Part shown: piece by piece, positions 34,108 to 42,780 of the stretch | Layout: each line of letters opens with the position of its first letter | Position numbering within the stretch: the stretch's first letter is position 1 | Assembly: GCF_048595215.1 (NCBI RefSeq) | Contig: NZ_JBMDWJ010000320.1 | Location: forward strand, 1-64,000 | Direction: 5' to 3' | DNA: 64,000 nt | Source: Siphonobacter sp048595215 | Lineage (GTDB): Bacteria; Bacteroidota; Bacteroidia; Cytophagales; Spirosomataceae | Made by a program: the position numbers and the translations under genes | The notes under the pieces: model-generated | Seen by the model: only the letters and a program-made list of their open reading frames with translations | Told to the model about the DNA's origin: nothing | The model's database searches: none

Positions 34108-37104
34108 TTAGAAATTAACCGTTACTCCCATCAGGAACGTACGAGGCGTGGGATACGCATCCAGTTCGATACCCGAAGACAGCGTACCCGCGGTTTGGTC
34201 GGTGCTGTTCGCGAGCGTACGACCGGGAAGCTCAGGTGTAAAGCCCGAGAATTTCTGGAACGTCACTAGGTTTTGAGCCGTTACGTACACGCGAATGCCC
34301 TGCATCTTCCAGGAATCTGTCAGCGTTTTGGGTAAGTTATAACCCAGCGAAACGTTGTTAATCCGCAGGTACGAGCCTGATTCGATGTAGTAATCAGAAG
34401 CCAGAGCTACGTCATTCGACGGACGGGGATTGTTGCTCGTCGTATTACTGGGTGACCACCAGTTGGTGACGGAAGCTTCGATATTCTCGTTACCAAATCG
34501 TTGAGCTTTCTTACCGTTGTAAATCTGGTTGCCCAGGTTACCCGCTGCCGTAACGCTCAAATCGAAGTTGCGGTAGCTGATGCCCCCCGTCAGACCAAAG
34601 AAGTACTTAGGCTGATACGAACCTTTATATACGCGGTCGTTTCCGTTGATGATTCCGTTTCCATCCGTGTCCACGTAACGCAGATCGCCTACTTTCGCTC
34701 CGGAAATGTGCGGATACGCATCTAGCTCAGCCTGTGATTTGAAAATACCGTTCGTCTGGTATACGTAGAAGCTACCAATGGGTTGTCCTTCCGCCGTCTG
34801 CGTTGTGATTTGACCGTTACCTAAGCTACCAGCCTGAATAGGCAGACCACCGTTCACTCGCTCAATTTTATTATTGTTGATCGTGAAGTTCACGCCTACA
34901 TTGTACCGGAAGTCACCTTTCTTCTCATTCCAGTTCAAACCGAACTCAATACCCCGGTTACGAATGTCAGCCGCGTTGGTCAGGTACTGAGAATCATTAT
35001 CACCGAAGATGGCATCGATGGGTTTGTAGATCAACGCGTCTTTCGTGAGTTTGTCATAGTAGTTGACTTCCCCAGACAGACGGTTGTTTAACAAACCAAA
35101 CTCCAGACCTAAATCCTTCTCCGTTGTCACTTCCCAACGGAGGTTCAAATCCTTAATATCCTGAATCGTGTATCCCGGAGCCAGTTGACCATCAATTTGA
35201 TAATCTAGGTTCGAAGACAGCGTATACAGGAAGGCGTTCGGTACAATCCGGTCGTTTCCTACCTGACCCCAACTCGCCCGGAGTTTCAGAGCAGAAAAGA
35301 GGTTCTGACCCTTCATAAAGTTCTCGTTCGCAATCTGCCAAGCCGCACCCACGGATGGGAATACGCTGGAACGGTTGGACGAAGGAAATTTGCTGGATCC
35401 ATCCTGACGTACCGTAGCCGTCAACAGGTACCGGTCATCGTAGTTATAGTTTACCCGACCGTAGTAGGAGAGGCGTCGCTCCAGACCCATGCTACTTTCG
35501 TTGGTAGCCGTGGCCTGCGTACCCAGATTCAGGGTCCAGTAATCCGGATTGTTCGGTACATTCAAACGGGACCCACCCAGAAAGCTCGTTTTGTAGCGTT
35601 CACCCGTAACCCCTACCAAAGCATTAAAGCTGTGTTTCTCGCCAAACGTTTTAGTATAGGTCAAGGTATTATCCCATACCCAGCGAGAAGCATTGTCATC
35701 GCGAAGCGTCAGCTGGCTGGTATTGTTTTGCTGGTTTCCAGAGACCACGTAGATCGGCTTGTACTGGCGATTATTAAACGAACGATTTTCCACGGCAAAG
35801 TTCGAACGGAACCGCAAATCATTTGTGATGTTCCATTCCGCAAACAGTACACCTTGCAGACGCAGACTTTTCGTATGATCGTTCGTATAGTTGATCTGAG
35901 CCAGGGGGTTGGCTACGTTGTTCCGAAGAGTGTATCCATAGCTGCCGTCTTCATTGTATACGGGCACGATTGGAGCCTGCTTGTAGGCACTCGTAAAGGC
36001 GGAGTAAGGTTTGTTTTCGTTATCTTCCTGAGCCAGGTTTAATGAGGCTCCGACTTTAAACGACTTACTAACCTGATAGTCATTGCTAGCCCGCAAGCTC
36101 AGACGGCGGTAGCCGTTGCCTTTCAGAATACCGTCGTCGAACATATAGCCACCACTCAGGAAATACGTACTTTTCTCAGAACCACCACTCAAGGAAATGT
36201 TATGGTTATGAACCAAGGCGTTACGGGTAATAGCATTGAACCAATTCGTATTCGCCTTGATGTCGCCCGACGTGAAAACGGGCTGCTGACCCGCCCGTAC
36301 CAACGCTTCATTTGAGAAGTCGATATACTGCTGCGAATCGGCCATTTTCACCCGACGGGAAGCCTGACGGAAACCTACATAACCATCATACGTTACTTTA
36401 ACGGCTCCGCTTTGTCCGCGTTTCGTTGTCACCAGAATCACGCCGTTGGCAGCCCGCATCCCGTAAATAGCCGTAGCCGATGCATCTTTCAGAACATCCA
36501 TGGAGGTAATATCCTGCGGATTGATGTTTCGAATATCATCCGTAATAACGCCGTCTACTACGTACAAAGGATCGGCACCGGCCAGCAATGTACCCGTACC
36601 GCGAATCCGCACCGTGGGTACGCTACCCGGTTCACCCGAAGCCGTGATTTGTACCCCAGCTAATTTACCCTGCATCGCCTGTGTAGCCGATACAACGGGT
36701 TGATTAACGATGTCCGCCGTTTTCAAAGTAGCTACGGCTCCCGTCAAGTCTTTCTTACGGGCCGTTCCGTAACCAATCGCAACGACTTCGTTTAACGTAG
36801 ACGCATCCGATTCCAGCGTAATGGTAAGCTCTGTAGTCGCTGCAGTTACCGTAACTTCCTGGGGTTTCATTCCCACGAACGTTACAGAAAGTACATCACC
36901 CGTGTTGGCCGCAAGGGAGAATCGACCCTCGGCATCGGTGTTTGTACCACGTGTAGTACCCTTTATGGCAATCGTTGCTCCGGGCAACGCTTGATTATCG
37001 TCCGCACTGGTTACTCGTCCAGTGACGCGGCGTCCCTCCTGAGCATACACTTGAGTGACGATCAGTGAAAACAACCATAGACACAGCAGATAAGCTTTCT
37101 TCAT
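34108..37104 (-). CDS. susC: SusC/RagA family TonB-linked outer membrane transporter
   Basis: The protein is 998 residues with a signal peptide ending YAQ (~22). A carboxypeptidase-like repeat domain follows (VTGRVTSADDNQALPGATIA, ~26-45), then the linker VVAIGYGTARKKDLTGAVAT (~108-127), a plug domain with RIRGTGTLLAGADPLYVVDG (~167-186), and a 22-strand barrel ending in RTFLMGVTVNF. It imports glycan oligosaccharides through the outer membrane using TonB. A good promoter lies just upstream, preceded by tandem 11-bp repeats that probably bind the divergent regulator. Confidence 0.97.
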   Translation of the reverse strand: MKKAYLLCLWLFSLIVTQVYAQEGRRVTGRVTSADDNQALPGATIAIKGTTRGTNTDAEGRFSLAANTGDVLSVTFVGMKPQEVTVTAATTELTITLESDASTLNEVVAIGYGTARKKDLTGAVATLKTADIVNQPVVSATQAMQGKLAGVQITASGEPGSVPTVRIRGTGTLLAGADPLYVVDGVITDDIRNINPQDITSMDVLKDASATAIYGMRAANGVILVTTKRGQSGAVKVTYDGYVGFRQASRRVKMADSQQYIDFSNEALVRAGQQPVFTSGDIKANTNWFNAITRNALVHNHNISLSGGSEKSTYFLSGGYMFDDGILKGNGYRRLSLRASNDYQVSKSFKVGASLNLAQEDNENKPYSAFTSAYKQAPIVPVYNEDGSYGYTLRNNVANPLAQINYTNDHTKSLRLQGVLFAEWNITNDLRFRSNFAVENRSFNNRQYKPIYVVSGNQQNNTSQLTLRDDNASRWVWDNTLTYTKTFGEKHSFNALVGVTGERYKTSFLGGSRLNVPNNPDYWTLNLGTQATATNESSMGLERRLSYYGRVNYNYDDRYLLTATVRQDGSSKFPSSNRSSVFPSVGAAWQIANENFMKGQNLFSALKLRASWGQVGNDRIVPNAFLYTLSSNLDYQIDGQLAPGYTIQDIKDLNLRWEVTTEKDLGLEFGLLNNRLSGEVNYYDKLTKDALIYKPIDAIFGDNDSQYLTNAADIRNRGIEFGLNWNEKKGDFRYNVGVNFTINNNKIERVNGGLPIQAGSLGNGQITTQTAEGQPIGSFYVYQTNGIFKSQAELDAYPHISGAKVGDLRYVDTDGNGIINGNDRVYKGSYQPKYFFGLTGGISYRNFDLSVTAAGNLGNQIYNGKKAQRFGNENIEASVTNWWSPSNTTSNNPRPSNDVALASDYYIESGSYLRINNVSLGYNLPKTLTDSWKMQGIRVYVTAQNLVTFQKFSGFTPELPGRTLANSTDQTAGTLSSGIELDAYPTPRTFLMGVTVNF

Positions 37105-37130
37105 GATAAGAAATTGTATTATTTGGTGGA

Positions 37131-37163
37131 CAAAATTAAAATATCTAAGTAGGTGTAGACAAA
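37131..37163 (-). promoter_or_regulatory. Promoter of susC
   Basis: On the reverse strand TTTG (37160-37163) is followed after 21 bases by TAATTTTG (37131-37138), a full match to the Bacteroidota consensus. Transcription should start near 37124, about 20 bases before the susC ATG. Confidence 0.7.
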
Positions 37164-37169
37164 AAAAGC

Positions 37170-37223
37170 ACTACATCATTACCACATCATTTAGGGTATA
37201 AGGCTTGTGTGTACTACATCATT
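37170..37223. promoter_or_regulatory. Three 11-bp repeats, probable SusR-like binding sites
   Basis: actacatcatt (37170-37180) and accacatcatt (37181-37191) stand in tandem, one helical turn apart, starting 7 bases upstream of the susC -33 element. A third copy actacatcatt (37213-37223) lies between the likely -33 (cTTG 37204-37207) and -7 (catatttg 37228-37235) elements of the regulator gene. The layout predicts activation of susC by the tandem pair and self-repression through the third copy. Binding by the adjacent regulator is inferred. Confidence 0.55.
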
Positions 37224-37273
37224 CCTACATATTTGTATTAATTGTTGAAAAAATTGTGGGATTGGTTTTAACG

Positions 37274-40117
37274 GTGAAGCAAGTGAGTACCCAGAATAGG
37301 ATTGGAAGAAGGACAAGAAGCGATACACGTAGAGGGCTCGTATTGGTACTAGTTTTAGTGCTTGTCAGTAGTTTTACGAAAGCTCAAACGTATACCGATC
37401 AGCTACAAAAGCTATGCCTGCCCGAGGTGAGATCATTTACTATACAGGACTATCAAGCCCAGCGACAAAACTGGAGTATCAGCCAGAGCAAGAACACCCG
37501 ATTCATCTACGTTGGGAATTCAAAAGGGCTGCTGGAATACGATGGACAAACCTGGAAAAACTTCATTTTGCCGCACCGTCAGATCATTCGCTCCGTTGCT
37601 ACGGCGGGTGATCGCATCTATACGGGAGCTTTACAGGAATTTGGCTATTGGCAGGCGAATAGTAAGGGCGTTCTTACGTACCATTCGCTAAATTCATTAA
37701 ACAAGGACCCTCGCTTTAAACAAGAAGAAATCTGGAATATTATTACTTTAGGTGATGCGGTCTATTTCCATTCCTTTGCTTATTTGTTCCGTTATCAGCA
37801 TAATCAGATAACGACTTTACCCACGCCGGGAAACGTATTTTTTGCCTACCAGGTCGATAATCGGCTTTTCGTGCAGATTATGGATAAGGGCATCTACGAG
37901 TGGGTGGATGAACAGTTTGTGTACTTACCGGGTAGTGACCGTCTCGCTCATGAACGCGTACGCTGCGTATTTCGATCCGGCCCCAACCAATTACAGATTG
38001 GTACGGATCGGATGCTTTTCACTTTTGATGGCAAAGGCTTCACCGTTTTAAATACCCCGGCGAGTCGTTTTCTAGCGGACAACCAGCTTAACAAAGCCAT
38101 TCGAGTGGATGAGCGAACGTATGCGTATGGCTCGGTACAAAATGGGATGATCATTACCGATGAGTGGGGCCGGATTCGCTACCACCTCAATCAAAAATCG
38201 GGCTTGCAGAATAATACTGTACTGGCCCTGCACGCCGATGCGGACAAAAACGTGTGGGTAGGCACGGATAATGGAATCGATGCGGTTTTGCTAAGTTCGC
38301 CCGTTCGCCATTTTCGGGACAAAGACGGCGTACTCGGAAGTGTGTACGATGCTACGCTCTATCAGGGGAAACTGTACGTAGGAACGAACCATGGCGTTTT
38401 TCAGGTCAACGAAACGGGAGGAAAAACCAGTTTACAATTGGTACCCGGTAGTCAGGGTCAGGTTTGGGATCTGGAAGTGATTGACGGAACCCTGTTTTGC
38501 GGACATAATGAAGGCACTTTCGTACTGGAAGGTTCGGGCTTTCGGCAAATTTCGAAGCTGACCGGCGGACTCGTACTTCACAAACTCCAAAAGCATCCGG
38601 ATATACTCATTCAGGGCACTTATACGGATCTGGCCCTGTATCAGCAGGTCAACGATCGCTGGCAGTTGAGTCACTCGCTGGCGGGCGATTTTTCACTGAC
38701 GGATCAAATCATCGAGCAAGATGCCGGTACGCTTTTACTACGACGAAAATACCGGGGAATCACCCAGATTCGCCTCGCGGACGATTTGCGGACGATTCAG
38801 CATACCACACCACTCAATGGTCTGCAGGGAGCTAACCTGATTCGGGTCCAGGAAAAACCGCTGATATGTACCGATCAGCAATCATATTTTCTGGAAGGAA
38901 CAACCTTGAAAGCCATTCCAGCCCTTGGTAAACAGGGCGTAAGAAACATTTTTCCCATCAACTCCCAGGATTATCTGGTATTACGAACCAACGGAACGCT
39001 GGCGTACTGGCGGGGAAACCAATCGCTCAGACCGTTGAATATCAAACATGTGCAATGGGTGGAAGGTTACGAAAATGTTGTACGGCTTGATGACCAGATG
39101 TTGCTGGTCTGCGGAGACGATGGATTTTCAATAGTACCGGTTTCTTACTTGCGACAGGGAATGACGGAGACGCAGGCCCACCCGTTGATTCGTCAGATCA
39201 GTACTGAAAACTTCGATCAAACACTTTATCCCGGTCAGCCTCAACCTGACTTGCAATTTCGATACTGGCAAAACAATCTCACCATTGATTTTACGTCTAC
39301 GCAGTACGAAGCCGATGTAACGTACGAGTACTGGCTGGAAGGAAAAATGCCGGGCTGGACGACGTTATCGAAAAGCCACACCCTAACGACTGGGCCACTA
39401 GACCCAGGTACGTATGTATTGCATTTACGTTCATCTGTTTCCAGCGAAGAAACGACTCTGTCCTTTGAAATACGGCCACCCTGGTTCTGGAATCGCTGGA
39501 GTCAGTTTCTATACCTGGTGTTATTCGTAGTGGGTGTCTGGCTGGCGTATCAGTTTTATCGGCGTCGCATTCGGATGCACCAGAGCCGGATTCAACGAAA
39601 GATGCAGCTACAACTGGAAGAAGAGCAACTGCGAAACGCTCAGGTATTGGCAGAATTACGGAACGAACAATTGCGGAAAGACGTCGAACGCAAGTCGGAA
39701 GAACTGGCAAATTCAGCTATGAACCTGCTGCAAAAGAACGAATTACTGGAAACGATTAAGGGAGAGCTGGAGAAGTTACGGAAAGAAATTGGCCCGGAAA
39801 CCGCTGCTACGCAGTACCGATCATTGGTTCAACTCATTAATCGCAACCTGGCTGACGAACATAGCTGGGATATATTCGAATCGAATTTCAACGACGTGCA
39901 TGATTACTTTTTCAAAAAGCTGCTCGAATCGTTTCCCAATCTAACGCCCGGTGATTTGAAGTTGGCTGCGTATCTGCGAATGAATTTATCCAGTAAAGAA
40001 ATTGCTCAGTTACTGAACATTACGGTTCGCAGTGTGGAGTTGAAACGGTACCGCTTACGCACGAAACTCAACTTGCAAACGGAGCAGAACCTCAATGAAT
40101 TTCTGATTAAACTATGA
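37274..40117 (+). CDS. Membrane-bound SusR-like PUL regulator (sensor, Y_Y_Y, HTH)
   Basis: The protein is about 947 residues from a GTG at 37274; no ATG is available, and the longer TTG start at 37205 falls in the promoter. After a signal peptide (LVLVLVLVLVSSFTKAQ) come ~600 residues of beta-propeller sensor repeats (e.g. NVWVGTDNGIDAVLLS), a Y_Y_Y domain (~655-732; VTYEYWLEGKMPGW), one membrane span (~745-765), a coiled coil rich in Glu/Arg, and a LuxR-like HTH (KEIAQLLNITVRSVELKRYR). There is no kinase or receiver domain, so it is a one-component transmembrane regulator like SusR. It is divergent from susC and probably senses the glycan oligomer. Confidence 0.88.
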   Translation: MKQVSTQNRIGRRTRSDTRRGLVLVLVLVLVSSFTKAQTYTDQLQKLCLPEVRSFTIQDYQAQRQNWSISQSKNTRFIYVGNSKGLLEYDGQTWKNFILPHRQIIRSVATAGDRIYTGALQEFGYWQANSKGVLTYHSLNSLNKDPRFKQEEIWNIITLGDAVYFHSFAYLFRYQHNQITTLPTPGNVFFAYQVDNRLFVQIMDKGIYEWVDEQFVYLPGSDRLAHERVRCVFRSGPNQLQIGTDRMLFTFDGKGFTVLNTPASRFLADNQLNKAIRVDERTYAYGSVQNGMIITDEWGRIRYHLNQKSGLQNNTVLALHADADKNVWVGTDNGIDAVLLSSPVRHFRDKDGVLGSVYDATLYQGKLYVGTNHGVFQVNETGGKTSLQLVPGSQGQVWDLEVIDGTLFCGHNEGTFVLEGSGFRQISKLTGGLVLHKLQKHPDILIQGTYTDLALYQQVNDRWQLSHSLAGDFSLTDQIIEQDAGTLLLRRKYRGITQIRLADDLRTIQHTTPLNGLQGANLIRVQEKPLICTDQQSYFLEGTTLKAIPALGKQGVRNIFPINSQDYLVLRTNGTLAYWRGNQSLRPLNIKHVQWVEGYENVVRLDDQMLLVCGDDGFSIVPVSYLRQGMTETQAHPLIRQISTENFDQTLYPGQPQPDLQFRYWQNNLTIDFTSTQYEADVTYEYWLEGKMPGWTTLSKSHTLTTGPLDPGTYVLHLRSSVSSEETTLSFEIRPPWFWNRWSQFLYLVLFVVGVWLAYQFYRRRIRMHQSRIQRKMQLQLEEEQLRNAQVLAELRNEQLRKDVERKSEELANSAMNLLQKNELLETIKGELEKLRKEIGPETAATQYRSLVQLINRNLADEHSWDIFESNFNDVHDYFFKKLLESFPNLTPGDLKLAAYLRMNLSSKEIAQLLNITVRSVELKRYRLRTKLNLQTEQNLNEFLIKL

Positions 40118-40148
40118 AAAGACCCGGCCTTTGGAGCCGGGTCTTTTT
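40117..40148. terminator. Bidirectional terminator between the regulator and mraY
   Basis: A 12-bp stem aaaagacccggc/gccgggtctttt (40117-40128 with 40136-40147) has A and T runs on both sides and separates two convergent genes. Confidence 0.85.
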
Positions 40149-40149
40149 A

Positions 40150-41382
40150 TTAACGTAGTTTCAGCGTAACCAGGGTAAATACCGCCAGCAGGATACCGAT
40201 GATGAAGAAACGCATCACAATCTTCGGTTCCGGTATATTGGATTTCTGGTAGTGGTGATGCAGCGGAGACATCTTGAAAAGTCGGTGTAACTGGGCGTAT
40301 TCGAGTCCTCGTCGTTTTTTCTGGTACTTGAAATAACTCACTTGGAGAATAACAGAAATGGATTCGATGAGGAAAACCCCGCACAGAATCGGAATGAGCA
40401 ATTCTTTACGTAACACAATGGCCAGCGTGGCGATGACACTACCCAGCATCAAACTACCCGTATCGCCCATGAAAACCTGAGCGGGATAGGTATTGTACCA
40501 GAGAAAGCCGACGCAGGCCCCGACAAAGGCCCCGCAGAATACCACCAGCTCGCCGGATAAAGGAATGTAGTAAATGTTGAGATACTGCGAAAAGACTTTA
40601 TTCCCCGATAGATAGGCCAGAATACCCAGCGTGAGGCCGATGATGATGGACGAACCCGCGGCTAGTCCATCAATCCCATCCGTAATGTTGGCTCCATTGG
40701 ACACCGCCGTAATAATGAAGATGACAATAACCGTGTACAGAATCCAGGTATACTCGTCAGGCAGAATGGAATCCGGAAGAATCTCCGAATAATCAATCTC
40801 GTTATTTTTGAAAAAAGGGACGTTCGTTAGAAAATCTTTGGTGTCCGTAAATTTCCGTAGTTCTGCAAAACCCGTTGGCGTATTGATGCGGGCTTCTTCG
40901 TACACCCGGATTTTGATGTCCGGCGAATAGTGCATCGTCAGCCCAATGAGCAGGCCCAACCCAATTTGTCCGACAATCTTGAAGCGACCGGGTAAGCCTT
41001 CCTTATTTTTCCGAAATACTTTAATATAATCATCCACGAAACCGATCAAACAGGTCCATACCGCCGAAATCAGCAGAAGGACTACGTAAATATTATCCAG
41101 CTTGGCGAATAGCAGTACCGGAATGACAATGGCCAGTAGGATAATAAAACCACCCATCGTAGGGGTGCCTTTTTTCTGCATCTGTCCTTCCAGGCCCAGA
41201 TCGCGAATGGTTTCGCCAATTTGCAGGCGTTGCAGGTACCAGATGATGCGTTTACCAAAAACAATACCGATAATCAAGGACGTCACTGTAGCCGCCGCCG
41301 TCCGAAACGTAAGAAACTGAAAAACCCCGGCTCCGGGAAAATTGAAGGTTTTATCCAGATAATCGAAAAGATAGTAGAGCAT
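40150..41382 (-). CDS. mraY: Phospho-N-acetylmuramoyl-pentapeptide transferase
   Basis: The protein is 410 residues with ten or so membrane spans. MraY signatures are present: GTPTMGGFIILLAIVIPVLL (~73-92), DDYIKVFRKNKEGLPGRFKI (~118-137) with the catalytic Asp pair, NGANITDGIDGLAAGSS (~233-249), FMGDTGSLMLGSVIATLAIV (~308-327) and SPLHHHYQ (~372-379). It transfers phospho-MurNAc-pentapeptide to undecaprenyl phosphate, making lipid I. Its length, with an insert around 180-215, is usual for Bacteroidota. It stands alone here rather than in a cell-wall cluster. Confidence 0.97.
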   Translation of the reverse strand: MLYYLFDYLDKTFNFPGAGVFQFLTFRTAAATVTSLIIGIVFGKRIIWYLQRLQIGETIRDLGLEGQMQKKGTPTMGGFIILLAIVIPVLLFAKLDNIYVVLLLISAVWTCLIGFVDDYIKVFRKNKEGLPGRFKIVGQIGLGLLIGLTMHYSPDIKIRVYEEARINTPTGFAELRKFTDTKDFLTNVPFFKNNEIDYSEILPDSILPDEYTWILYTVIVIFIITAVSNGANITDGIDGLAAGSSIIIGLTLGILAYLSGNKVFSQYLNIYYIPLSGELVVFCGAFVGACVGFLWYNTYPAQVFMGDTGSLMLGSVIATLAIVLRKELLIPILCGVFLIESISVILQVSYFKYQKKRRGLEYAQLHRLFKMSPLHHHYQKSNIPEPKIVMRFFIIGILLAVFTLVTLKLR

Positions 41383-41487
41383 ACTAGGCTACAAAAATTG
41401 ACAATGCGGGTACTAAGTTCTGCAAAAGCCGGGAAAAGCCGACATCTGAAATGAAAATACCCTGGCTTTCGTAAAAGGGGCACAAAA

Positions 41488-41509
41488 AAAGCCCGCAATT
41501 GCGGGCTTT
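41488..41509 (-). terminator. Terminator of the ferritin gene
   Basis: The palindrome aaagcccgcaa/ttgcgggcttt (41488-41509) is followed on the reverse strand by a run of T. It lies 23 bases after the ferritin stop. Confidence 0.8.
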
Positions 41510-41531
41510 ACAAAGAAGGGGAAATGAATAA

Positions 41532-42062
41532 TTATTCGACTTCCAACTTCGTAATTTTATATACATTACGGTCGATAGTAAAACGACCGATGCCTTCTTC
41601 GCCAATAACGTCGAAGAGTTCAAGGGCCCGACGGGCGTTGATTTCTTCTTCAACTTGTTCTTTCACAAACCATTGCAGGAAATTTTCGGTAGCGTAATCC
41701 TCTACGCGACGGCAAAGACTTACCAGACGGTTGATGGAATGCGTTACGTTGATTTCACTTTGCAGAGCTGTTTCGAATACACTGCGGAAGGAAGGATATT
41801 CGTGAGGAACAGCTCCTACTTCAGGTGAGTAAGCCATTACACCCTGATCCGCCAGGTAATGGAAGATTTTGAGCATGTGCTCGCGTTCTTCTTCCGATTG
41901 TTTGTAGAAGTATTTGGCAGAATACAGGAAACCATTCACTTCGCACCAGGAAGCCATGGCTAAATATTTAGAAGAAGCTTCCGCTTCCATTTTAATCTGA
42001 GCATTCAAGGCTAATTCAACTTCCTCTTTTAGTGAGGTGCGGAGGCGTTGCAAATCTTTCAT
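41532..42062 (-). CDS. ftnA: Ferritin
   Basis: The protein is 176 residues in a four-helix ferritin fold. Ferroxidase ligands are visible: Glu in NAQIKMEAEASSKYLAMASW (~20-39), ExxH in SEEEREHMLKIFHYLADQG (~56-74), and ESE-like residues in TALQSEINVTHSINRLV and FVKEQVEEEINARR (~130-143). It oxidises and stores iron as a 24-mer in the cytoplasm. A promoter with a ~90-base leader precedes it. That leader has a hairpin whose loop is complementary to the candidate Fur-controlled RNA at 42.8 kb. Confidence 0.95.
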   Translation of the reverse strand: MKDLQRLRTSLKEEVELALNAQIKMEAEASSKYLAMASWCEVNGFLYSAKYFYKQSEEEREHMLKIFHYLADQGVMAYSPEVGAVPHEYPSFRSVFETALQSEINVTHSINRLVSLCRRVEDYATENFLQWFVKEQVEEEINARRALELFDVIGEEGIGRFTIDRNVYKITKLEVE

Positions 42063-42082
42063 GTTAATCTTATTTTTTTAAT

Positions 42083-42117
42083 GCGATAGTTCAAAAAAAT
42101 GTGCTCGTTGCTATCGC
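42083..42117 (-). promoter_or_regulatory. Hairpin in the ferritin 5' leader, possible small-RNA target
   Basis: gcgatag (42083-42089) pairs with ctatcgc (42111-42117). On the mRNA strand the 21-base loop begins CAACGAGCA. The stretch 42102-42114 is complementary over 13 positions (one G-U) to 42838-42850 of the RNA candidate upstream of the siderophore receptor. It lies about 40-52 bases before the ferritin start codon. Confidence 0.5.
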
Positions 42118-42158
42118 CCGGGAATTTAGATCGTTGGTGGGCAATACTTTCTACACCA

Positions 42159-42189
42159 CAAAAGTATAGGCTCTCGCGTAGAATGCAAT
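42159..42189 (-). promoter_or_regulatory. Promoter of the ferritin gene
   Basis: On the reverse strand the element TTG (42186-42188) is followed after 19 bases by TACTTTTG (42159-42166). Transcription would start near 42152, giving a ~90-base leader. Confidence 0.6.
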
Positions 42190-42244
42190 ACTAACGCCTT
42201 GAAAAAGAGTAATTTAGAAATAATCTCAGTAGCAAAATAAATAA

Positions 42245-42275
42245 GGGCTCCGTGGTGTGCATACCAGCGGAGCCC
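42245..42275 (-). terminator. Terminator of the 116-residue gene
   Basis: gggctccg/cggagccc (42245-42252 with 42268-42275) encloses an inner tggt/acca pair. A T-rich tract follows on the reverse strand. Confidence 0.7.
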
Positions 42276-42300
42276 TCAGTTAGGGAAAGAATATCGTTCG

Positions 42301-42651
42301 TTAGTAAGAGTACGTATACAAAACCTCGTGTAACATCGAGTTAAGATTCAGCGTAAACTGCGTACCGGCCAGCAAGTCACGTAATTGGACCAGATCACAA
42401 AGCGTCAGTACTAGTTTCTGATTAGACTTGGGTGCTTCCAGTACTTCAAAATCGTATTCATCGTCAAGATTAAAAATCATCTCGTGAAGATTCACCCGTT
42501 CTGCTTTCCGACGAAACAGAACGAAATCTGTCATGCGAAATGCCATCACCTGATCAGCAAAATTGAGAACAATGCGGTTCGTTAGATCGCACTGATAGGT
42601 AACTCCTTTCGAAGTACGGTACAACTCGTGAAGGGAAACGTTAAGGCTCAT
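42301..42651 (-). CDS. Conserved-looking 116-residue protein of unknown function
   Basis: The ATG at 42651 (MSLNVSLHELYRTSKGVTYQ) is preferred over a frame-extending codon nine residues upstream because a full promoter ends at 42676. I do not recognise the family. The protein is soluble, with no signal, and has a single motif-like CDLTNRIVLNFADQVMAFRM segment (~21-40) and a C-terminal Leu-rich helix (LTLCDLVQLRDLLAG). It is read away from a Fur-box region shared with the siderophore receptor and lies next to ferritin, so an iron-linked role is plausible but unproven. Confidence 0.7.
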   Translation of the reverse strand: MSLNVSLHELYRTSKGVTYQCDLTNRIVLNFADQVMAFRMTDFVLFRRKAERVNLHEMIFNLDDEYDFEVLEAPKSNQKLVLTLCDLVQLRDLLAGTQFTLNLNSMLHEVLYTYSY

Positions 42652-42675
42652 GGAACGGGTACGTGAAAATCTTCC

Positions 42676-42708
42676 CAAAGATAAAGACAGAAGGGTGATA
42701 GAAACAAA
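42676..42708 (-). promoter_or_regulatory. Promoter of the 116-residue gene
   Basis: TTTG (42705-42708) and TATCTTTG (42676-42683) on the reverse strand are 21 bases apart, a full consensus match. The first Fur-like box abuts the TTTG element. Confidence 0.6.
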
Positions 42709-42775
42709 TTATTTAGAATCAATAAAAATTATTTGAAAATTATTTGGAATAAATCTAAATAAAGTACTTCCTTTG
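42709..42775 (+). promoter_or_regulatory. Two Fur-like boxes and a rightward promoter
   Basis: A near-palindrome runs from ttatttggaat (42740-42750) to atctaaataa (42753-42762). A second related half-site ttatttagaat lies at 42709-42719, 31 bases (three turns) away. The good box covers TTTG (42743-42746), which is followed after 21 bases by ttcctttg (42768-42775), a weak -7 box. Fur with iron would thus block the rightward RNA and perhaps the leftward promoter. The Fur assignment rests on resemblance to AT-rich Fur sites and on the iron genes around it. Confidence 0.6.
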
Positions 42776-42780
42776 CAATG

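Noticed and set aside
37205..37273. Longer start (TTG 37205) for the SusR-like regulator
   Set aside because: The TTG fits the -33 element of the regulator promoter, and the extra residues precede a complete signal peptide. The GTG at 37274 is preferred.
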